DNA of 12,414 nt from NCBI GenBank assembly GCA_964391305.1, contig CAYMJO010000029.1, positions 1 to 12,414 on the forward strand. Direction: 5' to 3'. The position numbers and the translations under genes are program-made. Position 1 is the stretch's first letter, and every line of letters begins with the position of its first letter. The notes below the pieces were generated by a model that saw nothing but the letters and a program-made list of their open reading frames with translations, was not told the origin of the DNA and did no database searches. Shown here one piece after another: positions 1-7,626 of this stretch. This DNA comes from CAYMJO01 sp964391305. Lineage in GTDB: Bacteria > Patescibacteriota > CALEFQ01.

Positions 1-121
1 CAAGGACTTTTTTCTCAGCTTCTGTTTTGGCATTTTGGATAAATGCATTTATTTCAGCTTCATCCACACTGACGCCTTCTTTATTGGCAATCTCTTCGCG
101 AATGCCGTTGTCGCGCTGAAC
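1..121 (-). other. Possible antisense coding fragment (foldase-like?) at the left edge
   Basis: Read on the minus strand from 121 down to base 2, the sequence gives a hydrophilic, coding-like peptide. It includes IREEIANKEGVSVDEAEI followed by a Lys/Glu-rich helix, with no stop. The wording resembles the helical N-terminal region of SurA/PpiC-type foldases, but that is an impression only. There is no in-frame ATG just upstream, so if real it is an internal fragment joined to the flippase. Because it shares codon boundaries with the plus-strand frame, it could also be the shadow that a membrane protein casts on its antisense strand. Confidence 0.28.
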
Positions 122-505
122 AAGCAGAGACAGATGGTCTTCGCGTATCTTGCGACTGCGGCGCTTGCGGTTGCGCTCGACTGGCTTCTCATTCCGCGGT
201 ACACTTATATCGGCGCATCTTGGGCGACGGTTGCAACGGAAGCATTGATTGCTGTACTTGGAATCTGGATGGTCGCAAAGACTTCCGGGAAATTTCCGAG
301 CCTTCGGAATTTTTGGAAAATACTCATTGCGGCAATTGCGATGGCTCTCGTGCAATTCGTCGGTGCGTGGAAAATTTTTACAAACCCAAATTGGTGGCAG
401 TTGATTTTGCTTTTGATTGTTGGAGTTTTGATTTATGTTTTGGTTCTTTATATCGTTGGCGGGATAAAAAAAGAAGACCTGCGTGAGATATTGTTACGGA
501 GATAA
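2..505 (+). CDS. Wzx-type polysaccharide flippase, C-terminal part (5' end missing)
   Basis: This is the end of a multi-spanning membrane protein; the frame is open to the window edge. From about base 85 it reads like the last third of an MOP/MATE-superfamily polysaccharide flippase. It has the segment FANAVVALNKQRQM, then DWLLIPRYTYIGASWATVATE, an arrangement typical of Wzx/RfbX proteins, followed by two strongly hydrophobic helices and a short basic tail (IKKEDLREILLRR). Such proteins move lipid-linked glycan units across the cytoplasmic membrane, which fits the glycosyltransferases and Wzy-like genes downstream. The first ~28 residues are odd: they are rich in Phe, Cys and Ser with Asp, Lys and His, unlike the Ala/Val/Leu-rich remainder, and may not belong to the flippase. 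The family assignment is from motif memory, not a search. Stop is TAA at 503-505. Confidence 0.72.
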   Translation, partial: KDFFLSFCFGILDKCIYFSFIHTDAFFIGNLFANAVVALNKQRQMVFAYLATAALAVALDWLLIPRYTYIGASWATVATEALIAVLGIWMVAKTSGKFPSLRNFWKILIAAIAMALVQFVGAWKIFTNPNWWQLILLLIVGVLIYVLVLYIVGGIKKEDLREILLRR

Positions 506-517
506 TCCAGTCTGCAG

Positions 518-579
518 TAAACAATATACAGTTTTTTTAAAAGAAAAAAGTGTTTTAAAGAGTAACTGTATGCTGTTTA
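518..579. repeat. Imperfect inverted repeat after the flippase stop codon
   Basis: Bases 518-531 (TAAACAATATACAG) can pair with 566-579 (CTGTATGCTGTTTA) with 12 of 14 positions matching and one further G-T wobble; the loop is 34 nt. The left arm is followed at once by seven T (532-538), so it may act as a weak terminator for the flippase or as a leader structure for the next gene. The right arm reads as two 7-bp words (CTGTATG, CTGTTTA), which recalls the larger heptad hairpins elsewhere in the window. Significance is uncertain. Confidence 0.35.
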
Positions 580-587
580 TTAAATCA

Positions 588-1727
588 ATGAATATTTTAA
601 TCCTCAAAAACCCATACGAATCTCAAGGCTTTGGCGGAGGTGAAGTGCACACGATGCAAGTCGCCAATTTTTTGCGTAAGTGCGGACACAAGGTTTACTT
701 CGCGGGAAGCTGTAAATATCTTCTCAAGAGCGCAAAGAAAGATAAATTTGAAGTTGAAAGAATTAATTTTGCCGGCACGGAAGCGGTTACCGAGTTTGCA
801 ATCCTTAAGTTTTTGTTCCAATGGCCTTTTATAAAAAAAAGATACCTTGATTTTTTAAAAAGATATAGAAAAGAAAAAAAGATAAATGTGCTCTATATTC
901 TTTCTTGGAATGAAAAATTTTTACTTGCACCGATTGCGAAAAAGCTTGGGATGAAGATTATTTTTGTTGAACATCGTTTACTTGAACGTTTTATAAAATC
1001 AAACCCATTTAAAAATTGGTATGTCAAGGGAACGAGAGATGCGACTGTGATTGCGGTCTCGAATGCGGTGAAGCGCGGCTTGCTCGAGCTTGGAGTTGAT
1101 GATGAGAATATTGAGGTTGTTTACAACGGGGTTGATTTGGAAGAATTCAGGGGTGCACGAAGTGTGTCGAATAAAGACGAACATTCGATTAAAATAGGGA
1201 CAATCGGCAGATTGAGTGAAGACAAAGGCATTGAATATTTGATTGACGCGGCAGAGATTGTTTTGAAAAAGGATATTAATGTTGAATTTGAAATTGCCGG
1301 CGAGGGACCGCTTTATGAAAGCTTGAAAGTGAAAATCGAGAAATTAAAACGTCAGAATAAAATTAGGCTTTTGGGTAGACTTTCTAGAAAAAATGTGATA
1401 ATCTTTCTAGATTCTCTTGATTTGTTCGTGCTTGCGCCAACGCACGGAGAAGCGTTTGGGATTGTGCTTGCGGAGGCTGGAGCGATGAATCTGCCGAGTG
1501 TTGTGACGGATGTCGGAGGAACGCCGGAAGTCGTTTGGGATGGAAAAACCGGATTTGTTGTGCCGGCAAAAGATTCGAGAGCAATTGCGGATGCGTTGAT
1601 TAGGCTGATACAAAGCAGGGCTTTGCGAATTAAAATGGGCAATGCCGCGAGAGAGCGAATTGAGAAAAAATTTGATTTATCCAAAATGTTAAATAGTATT
1701 AAGCGGATAGTCACGGATGATTCATGA
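588..1727 (+). CDS. GT4-family glycosyltransferase
   Basis: A 379-residue cytoplasmic or membrane-peripheral GT-B fold enzyme that would transfer a nucleotide-activated sugar onto a growing lipid-linked glycan. Visible motifs are the N-terminal strand MNILIL with the Gly-rich loop GFGGGEVH (residues 14-21), VSNAV (157-161), YNGVD (179-183), GRLSEDKG (207-214), AGEGP (237-241) and the GT4 EX7E signature HGEAFGIVLAEA with E288 and E296. GGTPEVVWDGKTGFVV follows. Length matches the family. The frame is open further up to a GTG at 483, but that would overlap the flippase. ATG 588 begins exactly where GT4 proteins usually start, and ATG 570 is the alternative. Neither has a Shine-Dalgarno sequence. 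Donor and acceptor sugars cannot be told from the sequence. It lies in the same transcriptional direction as the following genes, probably one operon. Confidence 0.9.
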   Translation: MNILILKNPYESQGFGGGEVHTMQVANFLRKCGHKVYFAGSCKYLLKSAKKDKFEVERINFAGTEAVTEFAILKFLFQWPFIKKRYLDFLKRYRKEKKINVLYILSWNEKFLLAPIAKKLGMKIIFVEHRLLERFIKSNPFKNWYVKGTRDATVIAVSNAVKRGLLELGVDDENIEVVYNGVDLEEFRGARSVSNKDEHSIKIGTIGRLSEDKGIEYLIDAAEIVLKKDINVEFEIAGEGPLYESLKVKIEKLKRQNKIRLLGRLSRKNVIIFLDSLDLFVLAPTHGEAFGIVLAEAGAMNLPSVVTDVGGTPEVVWDGKTGFVVPAKDSRAIADALIRLIQSRALRIKMGNAARERIEKKFDLSKMLNSIKRIVTDDS

Positions 1728-1758
1728 ATGGCTCACGGATCGCGAATTATCACAAATG
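1711..1758 (+). repeat. Degenerate ~11-bp tandem repeat spanning a stop codon
   Basis: Three successive 11-base units, TCACGGATGAT, TCATGAATGGC and TCACGGATCGC, run across the TGA stop (1725-1727) of the preceding glycosyltransferase. A fourth TCACAAATG occurs after a 6-base interruption. The units share TCAyrrAT. The repeat supplies the last codons of the upstream protein. It is short and degenerate, so it may be coincidence. Confidence 0.35.
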
Positions 1759-1777
1759 TTGAGTGAGAAATTTTCTT

Positions 1778-1793
1778 TGGCCGTCTGCGGCCA
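1778..1793 (+). other. GC-rich hairpin before the second glycosyltransferase
   Basis: TGGCCG (1778-1783) pairs perfectly with CGGCCA (1788-1793) around the loop TCTG. A run of six T follows at 1805-1811 after a 12-base gap, just before the ATG at 1812. The gap is too long for a classical intrinsic terminator. It could be a weak attenuator or an RNA-stability element between two genes of the operon. Confidence 0.35.
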
Positions 1794-1811
1794 TCCATTT
1801 AAATCTTTTTT

Positions 1812-2912
1812 ATGACAATAGCGGCAGACATTCGAGCGACAAATGGCAAGAAAACCGGCAAGGGCTGGATGGTTTATAGTTTAGTGGAAGCTATGACAAA
1901 GCTTCAGGAAGCTTTAAAACATAAGTTCGTTTTATATACTGATAAAAAAACAGAGTTTGATTTCAAGCTGCCCAATAATTTTTCCGTACATTGTGTGTAT
2001 TTTCCATCCGTGATTTGGCATTTTATTGTTGCCTTTAAACTTTATTTTACGAAGGAAGTAGACGTGTATCTTTCCCCAACGAGCTTTATTGTGCCGGCGC
2101 TTACAAAGAAAAAAAAATGTATTGTAGTTGTGAATGATCTTGTAAGTCTTCTTTTTCCCGAAGGACATAATAAAAGAGCGGTGCTCCTCGAAGGTCTTTT
2201 TATGAAGCCCGCTGTCCGCAAGGCTAGGCATATTATTGCGATATCCCAAAGCACCAAGAATGATGTTTATCGTCATCTCAAAATAGCATGGGGCAAAACA
2301 TATATTGCGCAGATCGCCGCCAATGAAATTTTCAAAGTTGTCAAAGACGAAAGACTCAAGGATAAAATTAAATCAAAATATAAGTTGCCTGATAATTTTT
2401 TTCTTTTTGTTGGCACGCTTGAGCCTAGAAAAAATATTGAAAGGCTTGTCGCGGCATTAAAATATGTTCAAAATCGGGGCTGTGGCGTGAAAAAGCTGGT
2501 TATAGTCGGCAAAAAAGGATGGGGATATGGAGAGATTTTTCAGGAGGTGAGGCGTTTCGGTCTTGAAAAAGATGTGATTTTCACAGATTATATTTCCGAG
2601 AAAGATCTTGTTGTTATATATAATCTTGCCACGACATTCGTTTTTCCGTCTCTATACGAGGGTTTTGGAATTCCGCCGCTTGAGGCGATGAAGTGCGGTT
2701 GTCCCGTTGTTGCAAGCAAAGTTGCTTCTGTTCCAGAGGTCGTCGGAGATGCCGCGATTTTAGTTGATCCAAAAATCATTAGAGACATTGCGCGCGGCAT
2801 GCTTGAATCGATTGAGAGACATGATCTTTTGATCAAGCTTGGATTTGCACAATCCGAAAAATTTTCATGGGAGCATACCGCCGAAAGATTTTTAAATATA
2901 ATAACCGAATAA
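1812..2912 (+). CDS. GT4-family glycosyltransferase (mannosyltransferase-like)
   Basis: A 366-residue GT-B enzyme of the GT4 group, expected to add a sugar to the lipid-linked intermediate on the cytoplasmic face. The N-terminus (AADIRATNGKKTGKGWMVYSL) corresponds to the usual GIDAR...TGIGRY start of this group. Further motifs are VNDLVSLLFPEGH (108-120), AISQSTKNDV (143-152), FVGTLEPRKN (199-208), GKKGWGYGEIF (233-243) and the EX7E signature YEGFGIPPLEA with E283 and E291, then PVVASKVASVPEVVGDAA. This motif set is commonly annotated as mannosyl- or rhamnosyltransferase, but specificity is not determined. The ATG at 1812 gives a full-length protein. The start has no Shine-Dalgarno sequence, only a T-rich tract. 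It follows the previous glycosyltransferase by 84 bases and shares its direction. Confidence 0.91.
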   Translation: MTIAADIRATNGKKTGKGWMVYSLVEAMTKLQEALKHKFVLYTDKKTEFDFKLPNNFSVHCVYFPSVIWHFIVAFKLYFTKEVDVYLSPTSFIVPALTKKKKCIVVVNDLVSLLFPEGHNKRAVLLEGLFMKPAVRKARHIIAISQSTKNDVYRHLKIAWGKTYIAQIAANEIFKVVKDERLKDKIKSKYKLPDNFFLFVGTLEPRKNIERLVAALKYVQNRGCGVKKLVIVGKKGWGYGEIFQEVRRFGLEKDVIFTDYISEKDLVVIYNLATTFVFPSLYEGFGIPPLEAMKCGCPVVASKVASVPEVVGDAAILVDPKIIRDIARGMLESIERHDLLIKLGFAQSEKFSWEHTAERFLNIITE

Positions 2913-3115
2913 ATGTTCAAGATATTTGAGTTGCTCAAGTTGCCAGATCAATTCGTTCGTGTCTCTTCGATGCTTCGGACCTTGCCGTGATATTGTTTTG
3001 AATATCCAAATTTTTTTGTACAAGCGAAGCGATCATGTGTCTCTTACGTTCCAAGCTTGGTTGTCGACAAGCCGGGCTTTTTGGACAATTTATGCACCTT
3101 TAGCATTTTCTCAAT
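2913..3115 (+). other. 203-bp gap with no confident gene
   Basis: The gap separates the second glycosyltransferase from the first Wzy-like gene. A 25-codon ORF (2913-2990) begins with an ATG touching the preceding TAA, but it resembles nothing I know. A short AT-rich hairpin (GATATT 2989-2994 with AATATC 3001-3006) is followed after four bases by seven T (3011-3017), a weak terminator candidate. Other frames contain only ORFs of about 33-65 codons, without family motifs. No convincing promoter was found. It may be decayed coding sequence. Confidence 0.5.
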
Positions 3116-4678
3116 ATGCCTAAGCTCCCTATGTATCTCTTGGTTTTAATGGTTGCCGCAATGGCTTGCGGAGGTTTTTTGTCCGCTTATTTTTCTTTTC
3201 TTGCCGTTCCGATTGTTATCGCGATCGTGATTTTTGCAGGAGCGTGTATTTTTATTTTTGAAAAGCCTTGGATTGGAGTTTTACTCGTTGGATTTTTTCT
3301 TCCGTTTGAGCGGATAGGAGGAATTGATCTTATTGGCCAAACCACGATCCGCATTAGCCAAGTTCTGGCGCTCGTTACCATTGTTTCTTTTGTTCTTTTT
3401 TCCCTTTTTATAAAAAAAGAGAACAGGATCAATCCAAATCCAATCTTATGGCCATTGCTTGCTTTTATTGCGATATGCGCCATTTCGTTGATTAATGCGG
3501 AAAACTTGAGCCGAGCGCTTGCCGTGTTTTTGTTCACATTGTTTGTAATCGTGTTTACACTTGTTATTCCGAAAGTTGTTACGAAAACATCTTATGTTAA
3601 AAAAATTGTCATAGTTCTTATGCTTTCGGCTGTTTTGGTTTCGCTTTTCGGACTTTACCAATTTGCTGGAGATGTCGTCGGTCTTCCGGAAACCCTCACC
3701 GGTCTTCGTTCTCACTACACGAAAGAAATTTTCGGATTTCCCAGAGTACATTCTACGGAGACGGAACCGCTTTACTTTGCCAACTATCTTCTCATTCCGA
3801 TTGCCATTGGCGCAATGTTGTTTTTGGAAGGAAAAAGCCACAAAGTTAAAAAGAAGAATGCAAAAAATGGGTTAAAAAACTTCTTTCAGGGCAGCTTTTT
3901 TTTAATTGGAACAGTTGTGTTGTGCATTATCGCTCTTGGTCTAACTTTATCTAGAGGCGGATATCTCGGACTTGCCACAACGGCTATTATGATTTTTGTA
4001 CTTGGCTTTAGAAGAATTTTCAAAGTAAAAAACGTTGCCGTTTTATTTATTCTAATTATTCTAGTTGTTCTGATTATTGTTGGTTTCTTGAATTATTCTG
4101 GAAAGTTTTCGGTAGACATTTTTACCGAGCAGGCGACGACTTATAAAGAAGGTGTTGGAGTCACTGAAAGATATGATGCATATAGGGAAGCTTGGAGATT
4201 ATTCTGGCGGCATCCCATCCTTGGTATTGGTATTGGCAACTTCGGCCCCGAGATTGCGGCGTATCCAAACAAGATGCCTGAAACTGGCTGGAAGATCGTG
4301 AACAACGAGCCGCTTGAGCTTCTTGCGGAAACTGGAATTTTTGGGTTTGTCGCGATTCTGGGAATGGTGATCATTCTGATTGTCGCGAGTATAAGGGCTA
4401 TGAAAGCTTTGAATCGGCAAGAAGCTAAAGATGTTGATTCTGAACGGATTTATCTCAGAGCGGTGTTGTCTGGGTTTCTCGCCGCGTTCGTTGGTATTCT
4501 TGTGCAATACCAAACTTTCTCGACATTGTATGTGATGCATGTTTGGTTTGTGATTGGGATGCTTGCGGCCTTGTTGCAGATTTCAACCTCTTTTTATCGG
4601 GGCATAGGGCATAGGACACGGGACACGGCTGCTACAAACTATAAATACCGCGTTTCCAATAAAAGCTGTGCCCTGTGA
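3116..4678 (+). CDS. O-antigen ligase/polymerase-like membrane protein (Wzy_C), first copy
   Basis: A 520-residue protein with about a dozen hydrophobic segments. It belongs to the Wzy_C superfamily (O-antigen ligase WaaL, polymerase Wzy and relatives), which joins lipid-linked glycans to each other or to an acceptor on the outer face of the membrane. Supporting motifs are LTLSRGGYLGL (276-286) with the conserved Arg, a large outside loop (about 326-400) with RYDAYREAWRLFWRHPILGIG, and NNEPLELLAETGIFGF (396-411), the usual N-x-L-x-x-x-E-x-G segment that starts the next helix. Ligase and polymerase cannot be told apart here. Residues from about 495 onward (RGIGHRTRDTAATNYK and beyond) are not membrane-like. 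They are encoded by the heptad inverted repeat, and the TGA stop (4676-4678) lies in its right arm, so the C-terminus appears to be made from repeat DNA. ATG 3116 lacks a Shine-Dalgarno sequence. Confidence 0.86.
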   Translation: MPKLPMYLLVLMVAAMACGGFLSAYFSFLAVPIVIAIVIFAGACIFIFEKPWIGVLLVGFFLPFERIGGIDLIGQTTIRISQVLALVTIVSFVLFSLFIKKENRINPNPILWPLLAFIAICAISLINAENLSRALAVFLFTLFVIVFTLVIPKVVTKTSYVKKIVIVLMLSAVLVSLFGLYQFAGDVVGLPETLTGLRSHYTKEIFGFPRVHSTETEPLYFANYLLIPIAIGAMLFLEGKSHKVKKKNAKNGLKNFFQGSFFLIGTVVLCIIALGLTLSRGGYLGLATTAIMIFVLGFRRIFKVKNVAVLFILIILVVLIIVGFLNYSGKFSVDIFTEQATTYKEGVGVTERYDAYREAWRLFWRHPILGIGIGNFGPEIAAYPNKMPETGWKIVNNEPLELLAETGIFGFVAILGMVIILIVASIRAMKALNRQEAKDVDSERIYLRAVLSGFLAAFVGILVQYQTFSTLYVMHVWFVIGMLAALLQISTSFYRGIGHRTRDTAATNYKYRVSNKSCAL

Positions 4679-4688
4679 CCCGTGCCCT
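4600..4688. repeat. Heptad-word inverted repeat, GC-rich (locus 1)
   Basis: The left arm is tandem 7-bp words: GGGCATA twice (4600-4613), then GGACACG twice (4614-4627). The right arm (4664-4690) is also 7-periodic: GTGCCCT, GTGACCC, GTGCCCT. Bases 4606-4630 pair with 4664-4688 as a 25-bp stem with three mismatches and three G-T wobbles; the loop is 33 nt. The element covers the end of the upstream Wzy-like ORF, including its stop codon, and ends 13 bases before the next ATG. No T-run follows, so it is not a classical terminator. It may be a mobile or slippage-born element, or an RNA processing or stability structure. Confidence 0.8.
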
Positions 4689-4701
4689 GATTTAACAAAA
4701 T

Positions 4702-6156
4702 ATGCCTTCGAAACAAAAATTAATCTCAATTTTACTGATAGCTATTGTTATTGTTGGCACGTTCCTCCGTTTCTACGACCTGCCGAGTCTTATGCATTTT
4801 GCGGATGACGAAGGAAGAGACGCGTTCATTGCGAGGGACATCGCGAAGGGTAAAGAATTTCCTCTACTTGGTCCCTCTTCCAGCACGGGCGATTTTTCAC
4901 TTGGTCCAGCTTTTTATTACATGATGGCGTTTACTTTTCTGGTTTCGAATAATTCCGAGGTTGCGCCGGCAGTTATGGTTGCGTCGTTTGGCGTTCTTAC
5001 AATTATTCTTCTTTATAAAGTCGGCGAGGATATTTTTTCTAGCAAAGCTGGGCTTGCCGCGGCTGCGCTTTACAGTTTTTCATATCTAGCCGTTCTTCAT
5101 AATCGCTGGTCGTGGAATCCCAATACTCTCCCATTTTTCATCGTGGTGATACTGTTCTGTCTTTATAAAATAAATATTAAAAAAGAATATCGCTGGAAAT
5201 TTTGGGACAAGGGAGGAAGATGGCTCGTGGTTTTGTTCGTATGCGTTGCTGTGGCAGTACAGCTTCACGCGAGCGCGTTCATACTGATTCCGTCCATAAT
5301 ATTTTTTTGGATTATAAAAAGACCGAATGTTCGTAGTCCTCTTCCGTGGCTTGTCGGAGTGATGCTTTTTTTCGCAATTCTTGGGCCTTTGATCGCTTAC
5401 GATTTGGCGCACGACTTTGCCAATCTTAGAGGCATGTTGGACGTTGGCAGAGGCGATGGAAACCTGATGAGTTTTCAAAAAATTAGGGTTGCCGCGTCAG
5501 AGTCCGTAAAATTTGTCGATGTACTTGTCTTTGCCGGATTGTCGAGGATACTCTCTTTTTTGCTGGTCGTTTTCTCGGGGCTGTACTTAATCCTTAAAAT
5601 ATTTTTTAAAAAAAACAGGGAGAAAACGAAAGATATTTCAATTTTTATGCTTATTTTTGTAATTATTGCTTTTGTATCTTTTTGTCTTTACAAGGGAAAA
5701 TTCTTCACGCATTATTTTATAGGACTTATGCCTGTTGTATTGTTGATCATCGGATACTCTTTGGATTTTTATAAAAAGAAATTTCGGCTGAATGCTGCAT
5801 TTTCCATTGCATTAATTATATTTTTGATGTATCTTAATATGAACACAATTATTGTTCGTTTCGGCGGGTTGGTTGATGGGACAGCGGCTGGAGAATTTGG
5901 AGTGCCGCTAAAAGATGAGAGGGCTGTCGTGAATTACATTGCCGATCAGGGAGATGACAGCTTTTCATTTGAAAGTGTGTCAAAAGATCGTTACGACAGG
6001 GCGTTTCTCTATTTGATGGATTCGCGGGGGCTTGCGCCCGCAGAGGATGCCGATAGGGAGTATCTTGTTTATCGGACTTGCGAAGAAACAGAATTTGTTT
6101 CGGACGGAAGCTTTTCTGAAAAACTTCGGTTTGGAACCTTAACACTTTTGAAGTAG
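4702..6156 (+). CDS. GT39/ArnT-like membrane glycosyltransferase (PMT_2 family)
   Basis: A 484-residue polytopic protein resembling ArnT/PMT-type GT-C enzymes, which use a polyprenyl-phosphate sugar as donor and act outside the membrane. The first helix (residues 7-22) is followed by FADDEGRDAFIARDIAKG (33-50), placing acidic residues D35, D36 and E37 in the first outer loop where GT-C enzymes keep the catalytic Asp. STGDFSLGPAFYYMMAF next matches the family's GP-x-YYY-like segment. About ten further hydrophobic helices follow, and a short soluble C-terminal domain (about 405-484) contains the family-like stretch DERAVVNYIADQG. Acceptor and sugar are unknown. Lying between two Wzy_C genes, it probably decorates the same glycan or a surface protein. 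The start at ATG 4702 sits just after the heptad hairpin and has no Shine-Dalgarno sequence. Confidence 0.84.
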   Translation: MPSKQKLISILLIAIVIVGTFLRFYDLPSLMHFADDEGRDAFIARDIAKGKEFPLLGPSSSTGDFSLGPAFYYMMAFTFLVSNNSEVAPAVMVASFGVLTIILLYKVGEDIFSSKAGLAAAALYSFSYLAVLHNRWSWNPNTLPFFIVVILFCLYKINIKKEYRWKFWDKGGRWLVVLFVCVAVAVQLHASAFILIPSIIFFWIIKRPNVRSPLPWLVGVMLFFAILGPLIAYDLAHDFANLRGMLDVGRGDGNLMSFQKIRVAASESVKFVDVLVFAGLSRILSFLLVVFSGLYLILKIFFKKNREKTKDISIFMLIFVIIAFVSFCLYKGKFFTHYFIGLMPVVLLIIGYSLDFYKKKFRLNAAFSIALIIFLMYLNMNTIIVRFGGLVDGTAAGEFGVPLKDERAVVNYIADQGDDSFSFESVSKDRYDRAFLYLMDSRGLAPAEDADREYLVYRTCEETEFVSDGSFSEKLRFGTLTLLK

Positions 6157-6180
6157 AATTTTTTTAAATGTTTTTATCAA

Positions 6181-7470
6181 ATGATGTTTTTGATATTAAT
6201 ACCAATCTGCATCGCGGTGTTTGTACTGGTCGCTCTTTGGCGACTTGATTTTGGCGTGGTGATGATAATAGCTCTTCTGCCAACGTATCTTGTTCGGTTT
6301 CACATTGGCTCCGTACCGATTACTCTTCTTGAGGCGCTTGTTATCGCCTTGTTCATAATTTTCTTTTTTCAATACAAAATTTATAGATTTTCTTTTCTCA
6401 AAGATGCCGTTGATAAAATACCCTTTAAGATAGCCCTTGGGTTGTTTCTTGCCGCTGCGACGATCTCTGTCTTTGTCTCCCCCGATATAAGGGCGGCGCT
6501 TGGAGCATGGAAGGCGTATTTCATAGAGACGCTGGCTTTTTATCTGGTCTTTGTGAATGTTATTGACACGAGGAGCAAAATAAAGAGTGTTGTTTACGGG
6601 CTTGGCGTGGTCGCTGTGGTGGTTTCCGCCTATGCGATTTTTCAAAAATTTACAGGATACGGCATTTCAGAGCCATGGAATAGCGCGGAACTTCGCAGGG
6701 TGACGGCATTTTATGGTTATCCCGTAGCCGTTGCTTTGTTTCTGACTCCGGTAGCCGGGTTTTTTATAGGCAACCTTTTGTTTTTTAAAGAATCCATATT
6801 TAGGATAAACTGGGTATTTTCGCTTTTAGTGCTGGCTCCGTCTGTTCTCGCACTATGTTTCACGTATTCAAGGGGCGCCATAATCGCTCTTCTAGTGGCA
6901 TTTTTGATGATAGGGCTTTTCTCCAATTATCGCAGATGGGTTATTGTTATAATAATCGGGATGGTCATAATACTTTTTGTTCTCCCAGCCACGTCCCATA
7001 GATTCATTTCGGTATTTAACGGTGAAGACAATTCCACAAATGTGAGGCTTGTCATGTGGTTTGGGACTATTAAGCTTTTGAGAAGCAACTTTATTCTGGG
7101 TGCGGGACTCGCGGGCTTTCCAGCGGTCTATGATCAATTCCGCGAGGCGAGACACACAGAGCTTCTACTCTATCCTCACAACATAATTCTTAATTTCTGG
7201 GTCGAGATTGGAATTTTAGGACTCATGAGCTTCATTTGGCTTTTGTATTCCTTTTTTAAAAAGGCATCGCGGGCTATTTCTGAAAACGGAAACAGGGCTG
7301 TCATTTACGGAACGGTGTATGCCATGGCCGTTCTTGTTTTGCACGGACTTATAGATGTTCCATATTTCAAAAACGATCTTGCTATTTTGTTCTGGGTGAT
7401 CGTTGGGATTATGATAATGTCTTATGAAGAACAGGGAAGGAGAAATCGAAACGAGAGAGCTGTGGCATGA
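6181..7470 (+). CDS. O-antigen ligase/polymerase-like membrane protein (Wzy_C), second copy
   Basis: A 429-residue polytopic protein of the same superfamily as the gene at 3116, but clearly diverged and shorter. It has CFTYSRGAIIALLVA (226-240) with the conserved Arg, an outer loop with RLVMWFGTIKLLRSNFILGAG (289-309), and YPHNIILNFWVEIGILGL (331-348), where the PHN and E-x-G-x-x-G residues are the most typical of ligases. The charged C-terminus (YEEQGRRNRNERAVA) is cytoplasmic by the positive-inside rule. It starts 24 bases after the GT39 gene, so the two are probably co-transcribed. ATG 6181 (or the ATG directly after it) has no Shine-Dalgarno sequence. Having two Wzy_C proteins suggests one acts as polymerase and the other as ligase, but the sequence does not say which. 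Confidence 0.87.
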   Translation: MMFLILIPICIAVFVLVALWRLDFGVVMIIALLPTYLVRFHIGSVPITLLEALVIALFIIFFFQYKIYRFSFLKDAVDKIPFKIALGLFLAAATISVFVSPDIRAALGAWKAYFIETLAFYLVFVNVIDTRSKIKSVVYGLGVVAVVVSAYAIFQKFTGYGISEPWNSAELRRVTAFYGYPVAVALFLTPVAGFFIGNLLFFKESIFRINWVFSLLVLAPSVLALCFTYSRGAIIALLVAFLMIGLFSNYRRWVIVIIIGMVIILFVLPATSHRFISVFNGEDNSTNVRLVMWFGTIKLLRSNFILGAGLAGFPAVYDQFREARHTELLLYPHNIILNFWVEIGILGLMSFIWLLYSFFKKASRAISENGNRAVIYGTVYAMAVLVLHGLIDVPYFKNDLAILFWVIVGIMIMSYEEQGRRNRNERAVA

Positions 7471-7521
7471 CGGGCATTGAAACATCGATTTTTATTGAAC
7501 ACAAAATTTGTACAAGAATGG

Positions 7522-7550
7522 TTGACTTTTTTGTCCAGATCGGCTATAAT
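7522..7550 (+). promoter_or_regulatory. Near-consensus sigma70 promoter of the leader/secreted-protein unit
   Basis: TTGACT (7522-7527) and TATAAT (7545-7550) are separated by exactly 17 bases; the -35 has five of six consensus bases and the -10 has all six. Transcription would start near 7557. The promoter lies 52 bases after the end of the polysaccharide cluster and heads the structured leader, so the secreted-protein gene is a separate unit. Confidence 0.85.
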
Positions 7551-7626
7551 GGTTAGGTGACAATAAAAAAGTTACCGATCGAATTTAATAATTAATGCAG
7601 AGAAATAGGGTGATTGCGGAATAAAA

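Noticed and set aside
2926..3123. 65-codon TTG ORF in the gap before the first Wzy-like gene
   Set aside because: Cys/Ser/Phe-rich composition without motifs, a rare start codon and overlap with the better start at 3116; it looks like a chance frame.
4600..4688. Locus 1 as an insertion sequence or MITE end
   Set aside because: There is no transposase and no visible target-site duplication, and the other loci share no sequence with it, only the word-based architecture.
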